Below, piece after piece: positions 22,294-32,805 of a stretch of DNA of 64,000 nucleotides (position 1 is its first letter; each line of letters opens with the position of its first letter). The stretch comes from Rhynchopus sp. YZ270_cl-10 (taxonomy: Eukaryota > Euglenozoa > Diplonemea > Diplonemida > Diplonemidae), in NCBI GenBank assembly GCA_964035575.1, contig OZ037843.1:1054001-1118000 (forward strand). The letters run 5' to 3'. Below the pieces are notes generated by a model. That model was not told the DNA's origin, ran no database searches, and worked only from the letters and a program-made list of their open reading frames with translations. The translations under genes were made by a program, and so were the position numbers.

Positions 22294-22873
22294 GTACTGG
22301 ACCACCATCAGAAACAGGCAACCACCGACTGCAAACACACTCAGGGCAAGCTCCACCAGACACCACAGACCACCACGGCAACAAATAACCCAAAACTCCC
22401 CAAACAATCAACAACCAACTGATCTCTTTTTTAGTGTGACTTGATACACAACAGCCCTCTCGTGAACAGTGCACCTTGGTACACCCTTACGTGACAGCTG
22501 CACCGGGCTGGACCCAACCATGCAGTCCTACATCCATTTCGTCATTTCGGGAGGAGGTGTCGGAACTCTGCTCTGTTGAGGTGGACTGCAGGCAGCAAGG
22601 GCGCATGGGATGTCTCTTTGCACGCTGTCTGGGAGGTCTGTGGAGCTTCGTGTTCTGTGGCGGATGTGTGAAGAGAGTGATGAGCACAACAACGTTGACA
22701 ACAGCAGCATGTGGCAAGCAGCTTGCAGCACGACACAATACGCGCAGGGGAAAGACACGTTCATCATTCTTCGGTTGTGGCACGTCGTCATTGTGCGTGT
22801 CTCCGTCGCTTCTGGCTTTGCTCGGGGGATTCGTCTCTGCTTCGTTTCGGACGTGCTTCAACCACAAGCTTCC

Positions 22874-23026
22874 TCCTCATTTGTTTATCTCCTCGTTTAT
22901 TTGTCTCCTCGTTTGTTTGTCACCTCATTGTTTGTCTCCTTGTTTATTTGTCTCCTCGTTTGTTTTGTCTCCTTGTTTATTTGTCTCCTCGTTTGTTTTG
23001 TCTCCTTGTTTATTTGTCTCCCCTAA
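22874..23026. repeat. Second, degenerate array related to the 16-bp repeat
   Basis: Units CTCCTCGTTTGTTTGT, CTCCTCGTTTGTTTTG and CTCCTTGTTTATTTGT repeat about nine times. The 580 bases between this and the first array show only a weak ORF on either strand. A copy of the CACGAGAGGG dispersed motif lies inverted at about 22435-22480. Confidence 0.9.
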
Positions 23027-23079
23027 GGAAATTATGTAACAATAATTCATTTTGCCACTTTTTGGCGTATAGTGGCCAC

Positions 23080-24035
23080 AACCTGCAGAGAACCACCCCA
23101 GAATAGGTCAGAAACACCCTGTGAGGCAAAATTGGGTGAAAATTCGACTCCAGAATGTGAAAAAATGGGAAAAAATAGCAAAAAACTGGCTTTTTGGGGG
23201 TTTTGGCCATTTCGGCCAAAACCCCGATTTTTCATGAAAAAACATGAAAAAAACACCAAATTCGATGTTTCAGAGAGTCATTTGAGACCTATTTTGCCCC
23301 AAAAACGTGCTTGGAGTCCATTCTCGCCTGTTTTTCACATTTTTACGCCTTTTCTTTGGTGAATTTGGCCAAAATTTGGTCAAAATGACCCCCTGTCCAC
23401 CCCCTGTCTACCCCCTGTCCAAGGCCAGGATTTTTCCCCTGGCCATCACATAAAGTAGGGTATGGTGCAAATTTTGGTACATACCCCCCCAAAAAATGGT
23501 CTGCGGACCCAACGGAACCGTTTTTTTTACCCTTTAGAGGACTCAGAAGCACTAGAAATGGGGAAAATGAGTGAAAAATTGCCCTCCCCCCCAGAGAGGG
23601 GGGTAGGGGCGGTTTTTGGGCTAAAAAATGCCAAATTAGGGCCGCCAGAGGCCTCTTGGGGTCACTCTCCTGTGGAAATCGTACTCCTAGGGGTCCTGTG
23701 GGCCTGATTTCGACGAGCTGCACCCTTTTGGGCCCCCCGAACCGATCTTGGTTTGAAATATTGAGTCGAATATGACCCCTGGACAGGGGGTAGACAGGGG
23801 TCATTTTGACCTCAAAACACCAAAAAGCGGCCAAAAAAAGTACCTAAAGTGTCCAAAACAGGTCGGAATAGACTCACGGGACATCCCTGGGGTAGTTTTG
23901 TGTCCAAGCAGCTGTCATGATGTCGAAATTTTACAATTTTTTTGAAAATTTGGTCAAAAATGGTCATTTGTCCCAAAATGGCCCAAATGGCCGTTTTGTG
24001 CTTTATTTTCCATTTTTTTTGTGTTTCTGGTAATC
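23080..24035. mobile_element. Diverged long palindrome M15, related to the 1-kb palindromes M2 and M3
   Basis: The left arm (23080-23345: 'accaccccagaata', then 'aaaaaatgggaaaaaatagc', 'tttggccatttcggc') and right arm (23815-24035: 'gtccaaaacaggtcggaata', 'gactcacgggacatcc') correspond to the left and right arms of M2 and M3. A second inverted pair, around CCCCCTGTCTACCCCCTGTC at 23390-23420 and its complement at 23767-23800, lies inside. The family members at 35.7 and 41.4 kb are much better preserved. Confidence 0.6.
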
Positions 24036-24179
24036 AATCACCCAAAAAAAAGGACACATTTTTGCCATACCATACATCAGCCAAAATCTGCTTAGCCGTA
24101 TATAAAGGCCTGTTTTTGGAGCCACTTTAAAGTGATAAAAAATCCGCCAAAAAAATGTTGCGACCCCGGAATTTTTTCA

Positions 24180-25500
24180 GATTGCTCCGGGAATGCATAC
24201 AAGCGCCTTTTCGGGGGAAAATATTACACCCCCGGCCTCTCAAACGTACCAGACCGTGGACAGGTGGATTTTATCGATTTTATGGCCCGGGCACATTCTG
24301 AAAAATAATATTCTTGGAAAGATAGGGTGCGAAAACGTTCAATTCCGGGGTCGGACGCTCAAAAATATGCATCTGGGGCGAGCGAGTGGGCGGCGGGAGA
24401 ATGGGTACCATGTACTGGCTACTGTACAGTGTACTTTGTACGGTGAGGAAATCTCCTCTTTGGGTCCAACACAGTGGTGTCTCTAAATTGGATTTGTTTT
24501 GTCAAAAGTTGTCGATTTTTTTTTCTTTGGATTTATTTTTGACAAATCTTTCAATTGCGACCATTTTTCTCAACTGGAAACACACTCCACGGTACGCAAC
24601 TTTTGGTGGAGCCAACCACTCTTTCTGCACTGAAAATCCCCTGTATTACATGTACAAAGCATTGGAGCCACTTTGTTTTGACTTCTACTCCACTAAGGGG
24701 TGGCATCAAAACAAAAAAACGCGGACAATGTCCGCGTTTTGGGGGGGGGAGGGGGGGGGTCTGAAATTCCAGAAAACGCGGACATTTTGGGGTTTTTTTT
24801 TCCTCGAAAATTTTTTTCTTCACTGGGGTTGTACACGATTTTGACCAAAATTTATAAAAACTCGTCCATTTCGGCAAATTGACCCCACCACAGAACCGGC
24901 GGATTCAGGAAATGCAAATGCCGGTGTTTTCGGGCAAAATAAAAAATACAAGATGCCCGCGTTTTTTTGCAAAATGTACACGAATGGGGGCCCTTAAACC
25001 CCTGCTACCATGTGCTTCTACAGGCAAACACTTGGGCCCCTTTACCTTACACTGACGGGTTTTGACCAAAATCAAGAACTTGTCCATTTTGGCAAATTGA
25101 CCCCACCACAGAACGGACGGATTCGGGAAATGCAAATGCCGGTGTTTTTGCACATTTTCATGGTTTCAGCATCAGAGAGAGAAAATCTGGGTTGTGGGAT
25201 TTACCTTGGCCCCTTTACCTTACACTCATTTTGACCAAAACCAAGAACTTGGCCATTTCGGCAAATTGACCCCACCACAGCGCGGACAGATCCCGGAAAT
25301 GCCAATCGCGGCATGTTTTGGGGCTGAAAAATTTTCACCTGAAATTTTTTTTCAGCAGCATGTTTTGGCCGAAAATGGGCCCCACGTATTAGTGACCGGG
25401 CTCATATTTTCAAAAATTTAAGTGGTCAAAAAATTGTCCAATTTTCGAGATTGACCCCACCACTTTCTGGACGGATTCCGGAAATGCCAAAAAACTGTGT
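24180..25500. repeat. Cluster of four copies of the dispersed ACCCCACCAC module
   Basis: The module reads roughly 'ttttgaccaaaat', 'aagaacttgtccatttcggc', 'aaattgaccccaccacag', 'cggacggattc.ggaaatgc'. Copies lie at about 24838-24925, 25065-25140, 25230-25305 and 25418-25490. Between them are unrelated AT-rich fillers. A further shared segment 'tccgcgttttggggggggg' plus 'ctgaaatt' is at 24728-24765 and 25568-25607. No gene is seen in this stretch. Confidence 0.8.
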
Positions 25501-25602
25501 TTTGGGTCACGAATTTGCACCCCGTCACCCAAAAACCAGCAAAAAATAGGGGAAAAAAAAACAAAAAATGTCCGCGTTTTGGGGGGGGGGAGGGGGGGGT
25601 CT

Positions 25603-26530
25603 GAAATTTTTTGAGTTATGATACCACAGAGGCTCCAAACACGAAACCTCTGGCGAATATGGATTTTTTGGGGCTCAGGAGGGTGGTTTACCTGGTCACA
25701 GGCCTCCAAATGCGCCCAGAAACATGAAAAATATGAAAAATTGACTGGTTTTTCGGGGTTTTCGCACTTCGGGAAAGACGATTTTTTGACCTAAAAATGA
25801 GATTTTGGCCCCGAACAGAGCGTCTAGAGTGTGAAAAACAGATGTATTTGAAAAGATTCGATACTTTCGGGGTGATTTTGGGTATTTGTTCACTATCTGA
25901 TGTCCGTTTTTTGATATTTTTTCAAAAAAAGGGTGAAAAAACGCTGTCCGGGTGCTTGCAATAGCCGTGACTGTTGCAAAAGTGAATTTTTCTGTGTTTT
26001 TTGGGGTCATTTCTGGGGGTACAGAGAGAGTTTTGGGTCTGAAATTCGGTGAAAATGTGGTAGGAGGTTGGTAAATGGGGGTGCTCTGGGTGGTCAGACC
26101 ACCCAGCAGTGGTCAGAAAGTGGCCCAACGGGTTTGAGGAATGGCGCGCGCGCGGTAAACAGGACGATAACAGGACGATTTTTTGACCTAAAAATGAGGT
26201 TTTGGCCCCGAACAGAGCGTCTAAAGTGTGAAAAACAGATGTATTTGAAAAGATTCGATACTTTTGGGGTGATTTTGGGTATTTGCACACTATCTGATGT
26301 CCGTTTTTTGATATTTTTCTCAAAAAAAGAGTGAAAAAACGCTGTTTTCCCAAAAGTGCGAAAAGTGCGAAAACCCCGAAAAACCAGTCAATTTTTCATA
26401 TTTTTCATGTTTCTGGGCGCATTTGGAGGCCTGTGACCAGGTAAACCACCCTCCTGAGCCCCAAAAAGTCCATATTCGCCAGAGATTTTGTGTTTCGAGC
26501 CTCTGTGGTATCGTAACTCAAAAAATTTCA
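25603..26530. repeat. Long inverted repeat (M16) with internal direct repeat
   Basis: About 170 bases at 25603-25770 ('gataccacagaggctccaaa', 'gggctcaggagggtggttta') are inverted at about 26352-26530. Between the arms, about 170 bases starting 'gacgattttttgacctaaaa' occur twice in direct orientation (25775-25990 and 26173-26345). The unit can form a large hairpin. Its right arm ends about 20 bases before the first chain of modules starts. Confidence 0.85.
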
Positions 26531-26690
26531 CTAAAACAGGCTTTTTGCCCCCCCCTAGGCATACTTGTCCCCCCATTATGGGGAGGGGTAAAATATGGGG
26601 AAAATATGGGGGAAATATGGGGGATTTTCCCCCCCATATTCCCCCATATTTTCCCCATATTTCCCCCATATTTTTTATGGGGGAATAGAT

Positions 26691-26960
26691 GTACTGGTGT
26701 ACTGGTGTACTGGTGTACTGGTGTACTGGTGTACTGGTGTACTGGTGTACTGGTGTACTGGTGTACTGGTGTACTGGTGTACTGGTGTACTGGTGTACTG
26801 GTGTACTGGTGTACTGGTGTACTGGTGTACTGGTGTACTGGTGTACTGGTGTACTGGTGTACTGGTGTACTGGTGTACTGGTGTACTGGTGTACTGGTGT
26901 ACTGGTGTACTGGTGTACTGGTGTACTGGTGTACTGGTGTACTGGTGTACTGGTGTACTG
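26691..26960. repeat. Satellite of 8-bp unit GTACTGGT, about 34 copies
   Basis: Perfect tandem repetition inside module M7. The unit shares the GTAC core found in the other satellites. Open frames through it are artefacts of the repeat. Confidence 0.98.
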
Positions 26961-26984
26961 TGTACGAAGGAAGAGGTACTGCTT

Positions 26985-27295
26985 CTGTACGTTACTTACC
27001 TACCCACCCCTCCAACACAACATTTTCGACGTTTCTCTGACGCATGAGGATTACATGGTTGTAAGTCCCTATAAGAAGGGCAAACCTGCTGACGTTTTGG
27101 TATGGGCAGAAAGAAGGGCAACATTATGAGTTCCTCTCAGACTCCCCTGTTTTGCCACCGGTGTCAGGCATCAACAGGCCTAACCGCCCAGATGGTTTCA
27201 ACACAAAGCTTCACGACATCGGGCCTTCCGGTGCCATCGATAAGGCCCTCGACACAGACGGGTTAGCATTGCCCCTGCGTTTGACCTATAGCCCG
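26985..27295 (+). pseudogene. Coding-like fragment inside module M7, possible captured exon
   Basis: Between the two satellites the forward translation looks protein-like: a frame with 'HNIFDVSLTHEDYMVVSPYK' and 'KGKPADVLVWAERRA' ends near 27129, and another frame continues with 'YEFLSDSPVLPPVSGINRPN' and 'DIGPSGAIDKALDTDGLALP' to about 27295. Base composition differs from the A/T/G-run DNA around it. I suggest a frameshifted gene fragment picked up by the element; the source protein is not recognised. Confidence 0.35.
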
Positions 27296-27302
27296 CTTAC
27301 TG

Positions 27303-27990
27303 GTACACTAGTACACTAGTACACTAGTACACTAGTACACTAGTACACTAGTACACTAGTACACTAGTACACTAGTACACTAGTACACTAGTACACTAGT
27401 ACACTAGTACACTAGTACACTAGTACACTAGTACACTAGTACACTAGTACACTAGTACACTAGTACACTAGTACACTAGTACACTAGTACACTAGTACAC
27501 TAGTACACTAGTACACTAGTACACTAGTACACTAGTACACTAGTACACTAGTACACTAGTACACTAGTACACTAGTACACTAGTACACTAGTACACTAGT
27601 ACACTAGTACACTAGTACACTAGTACACTAGTACACTAGTACACTAGTACACTAGTACACTAGTACACTAGTACACTAGTACACTAGTACACTAGTACAC
27701 TAGTACACTAGTACACTAGTACACTAGTACACTAGTACACTAGTACACTAGTACACTAGTACACTAGTACACTAGTACACTAGTACACTAGTACACTAGT
27801 ACACTAGTACACTAGTACACTAGTACACTAGTACACTAGTACACTAGTACACTAGTACACTAGTACACTAGTACACTAGTACACTAGTACACTAGTACAC
27901 TAGTACACTAGTACACTAGTACACTAGTACACTAGTACACTAGTACACTAGTACACTAGTACACTAGTACACTAGTACACTAGTACACTA
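27303..27990. repeat. Satellite of self-complementary unit ACTAGTAC, about 86 copies
   Basis: A 688-base perfect array. Each unit junction gives GTACTAGTAC, which is its own reverse complement, so either strand can fold at every register. It is the longest array by copy number after CAGTA. Confidence 0.98.
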
Positions 27991-28534
27991 TAGTACACAA
28001 GGAAAACAATAGGAAAACCCCCATATTTCCCCCATATTCCCCCATAATCCCCCATATTCCCCCATATTTGTGCAGTATTCCTGCTGTATTCCCCCCATAT
28101 TTCCCCCATATTTCCCACAAAAGTGTAGGGTACCAAAATATGGGGGAATAGGGCCTCCCCATATTGGGGGGACAAGTATGCCTAGGCATAGTGTGCAGAC
28201 GAACAAAATGTTCGTCGATGTTCGTCATGGGGGGAAAAAAAATTTTTGTTCGTCGTTGTTCGTCGTTGTTCGTCGTTGTTCGTCGTTGTTCGTCAATACA
28301 CCCCGGTACAGCAGTACCGTCTTCATATGGACCGCAACGATGTGTACGTAACGTTCGGAACGCAACGAACGTAACGAACCGAACACAACCAGGATGGAGG
28401 TTTAGAGACCTGAAAAAAAATGGCCGAAACCCACCCCTGGGGGGGAGGGAGGGAGGGTGACCAAGCAACCTTGAAAAAGAGTCTCTGAAAAAAAAACATT
28501 CCTTAACACTGAGTGTTAAGGAATGTTTCCCCTG

Positions 28535-28980
28535 GGAACATCTACACGAAGGGTGGAGGAACAAAGGACAAAAAAAACTGGGTATCAAAAATCTTATTTA
28601 CAGAGTCTACCTTCTAGAAAAGCTGTACAGCAGAACACGAAAAAACAAAGGCAACGCTTACGCACCCGCTCCTGTGGGGACAACCCCGGTCTTTCGACGG
28701 GGCCGTCGCCCTTTGCGGGCACATTATTCACAGGTTGGGCAACTGATATGATGTCCAACAAAAACGGTCTGAAAGTTTTAAAAAAAAATCACACAACAAA
28801 AATCACGCAGCGCATCATGTGGACAATGTGCGGGGATTTGGGAACATCCACACGCAGGATGGAGGAACAAAGGACAAAAAAAACTGGGTATCTAGTCTAA
28901 ACAAAAATCTTATTTACAGAGTCTACCTTCTAGAAAAGCTGTACAGCAGAACACGAAAAAACAAAAGCAACGCTTATTAC
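28535..28980. repeat. Tandem-duplicated 125-bp segment in module M6
   Basis: The segment from 'gtggaggaacaaaggac' to 'aaaaaacaaaggcaacgctt' occurs at 28535-28660 and again at about 28845-28978 with a short insertion. The forward translation contains 'LIYRVYLLEKLYSRTRKN' in both copies, hinting at a former coding region, but the frames do not connect to the transposase gene. Confidence 0.7.
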
Positions 28981-28983
28981 AAT

Positions 28984-29458
28984 GTGCGGGGATTTCCACG
29001 ATTTCCCCTGTTTTGACACCCAGCGCATCCTGTGGACAACAGATCTGCTCGCGCTGTCAAACGACGAGGTGTGGCACGAGTTCAAGGCATACAGAAATCA
29101 GCCTGCCTCATGGCTGATGAGGGGTGTGTACTGGATTACTGGTGCGAGGGGAACACGAAGTTCCCCAAGTTGTCTCTCAAAGTCAAAGTTGTCGCTGGGT
29201 TGCGGACACCGCTCTCCGTGACGAGCGTGGAAGGCGTGTTCTCCACCGCAGAAGCGGCAAAGAACAAGAGGACGCGCTCAGTGAAGGCTGGAGTACGCCC
29301 GCCGACTGTTCCTCAGGAGGTCTTGCGACATTCTGGGGCTTCTCGGTGGGAATAACAAGTACCGAGAAGCCCTTGACGCAGACACGATGAGCGGTGAGGA
29401 GTTGGAAGAGGAATTGGAGTAACTTAATACTGAATTCGAAATAGAAATTATCTCATAA
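28984..29458 (+). pseudogene. Inverted decayed copy of the transposase gene 3' end
   Basis: This is the reverse complement of 29472-29945 with many changes. The first frame reads 'GDFHDFPCFDTQRILWTTDL', matching residues 668-686 of the intact protein, then shifts. Together with the intact 3' end it forms a hairpin of nearly 480-base arms around 29465. The duplicate cannot encode a full dimerisation domain. Confidence 0.85.
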
Positions 29459-29471
29459 CCGGTAATAAGGA

Positions 29472-31943
29472 TCAGATAATTTCTATTTCGTATTCAGTGT
29501 CATACTCCAATTCCTCTTCTTCCGACTCCTCATCGCTCATCGTGTCTGCATCAAGGGCTTCTCGGTACTTGTTATTCCCACCGAGAAGCCCCAGAATGTC
29601 GCCAGACCTCCTGAGGAACACTCGACGGGCGTACTCTTCGGCCCCCACCGCGCTCTTCCTCTTGTTCTTTGCCGCTTCTGCGGTGGAGAACACTCCGTCC
29701 ACGCTCGTCACGGAGAGCGGTGTCCGCAGCCACGCGACAACCGCTGCAGACAACAGGGGGAACTTCTTCTGTGTTCCCCTCTTGCACCAGTAATCCAGTG
29801 CGCACACCTCATCAGCCAGAGCTGAGGCAGGCTGAGTTCTGTATGCCTCGAACTCCTTCCACACCTCCTCGTTTGACAGCGCGTGCAGATCGACTGTCCA
29901 CAGGCTGCGCTGGCTGTCGAAACAGGGGAAATCGTGGAAATCCCCGATCAACACCGTCTCTGGCTCAAAAATTAGCAGCAGCTCCCACCTGGAGCGTGAC
30001 TTCCACGAATTGTACATATTCTCCATCAGATCCTGTAGCGGCCGGGAGGTAGCTTCGCTCTTCATCATGCGCACGTACTCATCTAGGGTTTCGAGGCTGG
30101 TCTGTGCAGGAGAAGGATTCTGTATTTTGTTGATGACACCCATTGCAGGCTGGAGGAAGTCAGCAAGCAATACGCAGTCATCGACGTTCCTCTGCCAGTG
30201 GCCCTCTTGTATCAGCCGGGCCAGCACCCTGAGTGTCTCCGGTTTTTTCGCTCTGCCCATCTCGGAGTCCAGGAACTCCAAGAGGACGTCCGCCCGGTCC
30301 CGGATGTGGATCACGAGATCCATGGCGGCGCCCCAGCGGGTGTCGGAGGTGGAGGTCGGCTGTGCGGGAGCGACGACCTCAACGTTCTGAGCGTCGACGT
30401 CCACTTCCTCCCGCACGAACTGACGGGCCTTGCCCAGCACCTCCTCATCCGTTTCCGCAGCTGTGAGGCGCAGTAACGACCGCAGTGCTCGCACCTTCTC
30501 CTGCTTCAGCGCTGCCTTCACACGCAACCACGTGTCCTTCGTGCCACTCGCCTGCTCCTGTTCCTTCTGGATTTTCGCCAGTTGGAACAATTTCCATCTG
30601 CGACGCCTGGCCTTGCATCCGAAGAATTGGCTTATGAGCGTCGTAAATGCGTACGCATATTTGAACGCCTCCTTCACAGTGACTTTTAACACCGAATTAA
30701 GATGATGGCCCAGGCACCAAGCAATTTCCTCCGCGGCATCCGTCAGGCCCCTCAGATTTATCGATCCGTAGTCCGCCACTACCGTACTCCGAACAAGTTC
30801 ATAGTATGAGCGAACTTCGTGCAACAGATTCGCGACGTCCATACCCCTGTCCTGTTCACCGTCACAACGAGCTCGAACCATCAGGAGCACTGCTTCACCC
30901 CCCACAAAACCCACCACGGCTAGGAGGGCCATACCGATGTATCGAACCCCCGTGCCGTCTATCCCGAGGGCGACGGTTTTGCCTGACAATTTTTTTTTAA
31001 TGGCCTGCATTGTTTCCTCCGTGAATTGTTTGCTTTTATTGAGCAGTGAGCGCGGCTGCGGAAGCGTGACGAACATCGAGAGCACCAGTGCCAGAATACA
31101 TGCCTGCTGATGGGTTATGCCCGCAATTATGAGGGCAAGGGCCCATGCTCTTTTGAACGCCGTAGGGGAAACAATTGGCGTCAATACGGCTTGAGTCGGT
31201 GTTGGGGTAGGTGCGCTGGTCGTTTTCTGCTGCGCCTTCTCCTCCTTCTTCCCCTTCTTCTCCTCCACCCTCTTCGCGTGTGTCTTGTTCCGACCGTCTA
31301 CGTGGGATTTTACGCTCGTAATTTCTTGGTGCTTTATCATACAGCTACAAAGTGTGCACCAGAGCACCTCGTCGTCCCCCGTCATTCCGTCGGTCAGCAG
31401 CCCCTCTCTCACCTCGAAGGGCACGTCCTTGACCGCCCTGACCTCTATGCCAAACTGCTGGGTTTCTGTCAGTCCCTGGATCCTCGCGTCGGCTGTGATC
31501 TGTGGTTTTTTCCGTCGCGCCTTTTCAGCCTCGGCCTTGACGTCCGCCTTTAACTTGTTCGTGTCATTGGCCTTTTCTGTGGGTGTCAGTCCAGTCTTTG
31601 GGGAAGGTTTTGCTGCCGTCTTCGCAGAACTTTTCGCGCTTGGTTTTCCCGCAGGTTTTGCTGCTGCCTTTCCCGCAGGTTTTGCTGCTGGTTTTTCCGC
31701 AGGTTTTGCTGCAGGTTTTGCTGCAGGTTTTGCTGCTGATTTTTTTGTTGTTTTCTTTCTTGACGCCTTCCTCACGGGCTTCACATCGCTCGACTCGCTC
31801 TCGTCACTCCCGCTGCTACTGGGCTCCCTTTTCCGCTTCGACATTTTTTTTTGGGGGGTTTTTGAATCTGTTTTTATTGATGATGCCGCATTGGGGTGTG
31901 GGAAGGAAGAGGAATTGTTGGAAATTTCACTAGAAATGCACAT
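29472..31943 (-). CDS. hAT-superfamily transposase
   Basis: The protein has 823 residues; Met34 (MSKRKREPSSSG) is a likelier start than Met1. It should cut and join the ends of the surrounding module M6. Seen: a basic, repeated AAKPAAKPA tail at about 70-115, like a histone H1 tail; a BED-like zinc finger at 196-222 (C-x2-C-x14-H-x7-H); Asp329 in GIDG and Asp391 in VADYGS as candidate catalytic acids; a CxxH motif at 410-413 (WCLGHHLN), characteristic of hAT; TRW at 535-537; and a C-terminal dimerisation region at about 715-790 (DYWC...FPLLSAA..AWLRTPLSVTSVDGVFSTA). The frame is fully open, so the element may be autonomous. It is the best transposase candidate for other CATA-ended modules. 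Confidence 0.88.
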   Translation of the reverse strand: MCISSEISNNSSSFPHPNAASSIKTDSKTPQKKMSKRKREPSSSGSDESESSDVKPVRKASRKKTTKKSAAKPAAKPAAKPAEKPAAKPAGKAAAKPAGKPSAKSSAKTAAKPSPKTGLTPTEKANDTNKLKADVKAEAEKARRKKPQITADARIQGLTETQQFGIEVRAVKDVPFEVREGLLTDGMTGDDEVLWCTLCSCMIKHQEITSVKSHVDGRNKTHAKRVEEKKGKKEEKAQQKTTSAPTPTPTQAVLTPIVSPTAFKRAWALALIIAGITHQQACILALVLSMFVTLPQPRSLLNKSKQFTEETMQAIKKKLSGKTVALGIDGTGVRYIGMALLAVVGFVGGEAVLLMVRARCDGEQDRGMDVANLLHEVRSYYELVRSTVVADYGSINLRGLTDAAEEIAWCLGHHLNSVLKVTVKEAFKYAYAFTTLISQFFGCKARRRRWKLFQLAKIQKEQEQASGTKDTWLRVKAALKQEKVRALRSLLRLTAAETDEEVLGKARQFVREEVDVDAQNVEVVAPAQPTSTSDTRWGAAMDLVIHIRDRADVLLEFLDSEMGRAKKPETLRVLARLIQEGHWQRNVDDCVLLADFLQPAMGVINKIQNPSPAQTSLETLDEYVRMMKSEATSRPLQDLMENMYNSWKSRSRWELLLIFEPETVLIGDFHDFPCFDSQRSLWTVDLHALSNEEVWKEFEAYRTQPASALADEVCALDYWCKRGTQKKFPLLSAAVVAWLRTPLSVTSVDGVFSTAEAAKNKRKSAVGAEEYARRVFLRRSGDILGLLGGNNKYREALDADTMSDEESEEEELEYDTEYEIEII

Positions 31944-32049
31944 GTCTTGTAAATGAAGACACAGAGGAAAAGCGTTGAGAGAGATGGCGAAGAAAGCGCG
32001 AGAAGAACGAAGAAAGTAAAGGTGGCCCTTAGGCTACTACTGTGGATTT

Positions 32050-32380
32050 TCGCAGAGCGACGACCTCAACGTTCTGAGCGTCGACGTCCACTTCCTCCAC
32101 GAACTGACGGGCCTTGCCCAGCACCTCCTCATCCGTTTCCGCACGTGTGAGGCGCAACGTCCGTTGCTCGCACCTTCTCCTGCTTCAGCGCTGCCTTGAC
32201 ACGCAACCACGTGTCAAGGCAGCAGAATTGACTAATGAGCGTCGTAAATGCGTACGCATATCCGAACGCCTCTTTCACAGTGGCTTTTAAAAACGCGGTT
32301 AGATGGTGACCGTTCTGTTGAGGAGCGCGGCTGGGGTGATCCCCGCAATGATGAGGGCAAGAACCAAAAAGCACCGGAGG
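32050..32380 (-). pseudogene. Deleted partial duplicate of the transposase gene
   Basis: Matches two separate parts of the intact gene joined with deletions: sequence around 30370-30540 ('gacgacctcaacgttctgag'), then 30630-30710, then a short piece near 31100. Frames are broken. It lies upstream of the intact gene within module M6. Confidence 0.8.
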
Positions 32381-32545
32381 GAAAAAAAAATAGCCAAGCA
32401 GGCTAAGGATTCTGAGAAACAGAAGCTTGCAAACGCCAGGTGCCAGGGCTAAGGTGGCGAAGAAAGCGCGAGTAGAAGGAAATAGGGGTAAAACAAACTC
32501 TCACTTTTATTTTTTTTGGTATTCCGGAGGGGGGCAATATTGACA

Positions 32546-32667
32546 GGCCCCTGCCACAAGGGAGGCCCCCCCCCCCCCCCTCCCCCCCCTCCCCCCCTCC
32601 CCCCCCTCCCCCCCTCCCCCCCTCCCCCCCCCCCCCCCCCCCCCCCCCCCCTGTGGCAGGGACCTGT
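32546..32667. repeat. C-tract insertion with short inverted ends
   Basis: About 80 bases of almost pure C broken by single Ts are flanked by CCCCTGCCACA on the left and TGTGGCAGGG on the right, i.e. a short inverted repeat. The G-rich strand could form quadruplexes. It sits inside the right end of module M6. Confidence 0.8.
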
Positions 32668-32772
32668 TCGTCGGTTTTGTTCGTCGATGTTCGTCGACGA
32701 ACCTCGACGAACAAAACCGACGAACATTTTGTTCGTCGACGAACAAAAATGTTCGTCTGCACACTATGCCTA

Positions 32773-32804
<32 letters not shown>

Positions 32805-32805
<1 letters not shown>

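Larger units (their letters stand above)
26554..28186. mobile_element. Chain 1, module M7: non-autonomous TIR element with two satellites
   Basis: Ends read CCTAGGCATACTTGTCCCCC inward and match over 33 bases with one mismatch. C-run of eight precedes the left end; the right CCTAGG (28181-28186) is also the left end of module M6. Inside are paired tracts rich in CCCCCATATTT, satellite GTACTGGT, a coding-like fragment (26985-27295) and satellite ACTAGTAC. No transposase gene. Confidence 0.85.
28181..32774. mobile_element. Chain 1, module M6: hAT-type DNA transposon carrying a transposase gene
   Basis: Both ends read CCTAGGCATAGTGTGCAGAC inward, continuing GAACA (25 bases perfect). Subterminal DNA is packed with TTCGTCG / CGACGAA words on both sides (28200-28300 and 32665-32760), the usual arrangement of transposase-binding sites in hAT elements. 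The transposase gene runs leftward (29472-31943). A G-run of 32 follows the right end. The interior also holds decayed duplicate pieces of the same gene. Confidence 0.9.

Noticed and set aside
22054-23026. Regularly spaced 16-bp units resembling a CRISPR array
   Set aside because: Units are contiguous with no unique spacers, and the setting is eukaryotic nuclear DNA.
32516-32773. Pro-rich or Gly-rich ORFs at the C-tract
   Set aside because: They are the translation of homopolymeric C or G and have no independent support.
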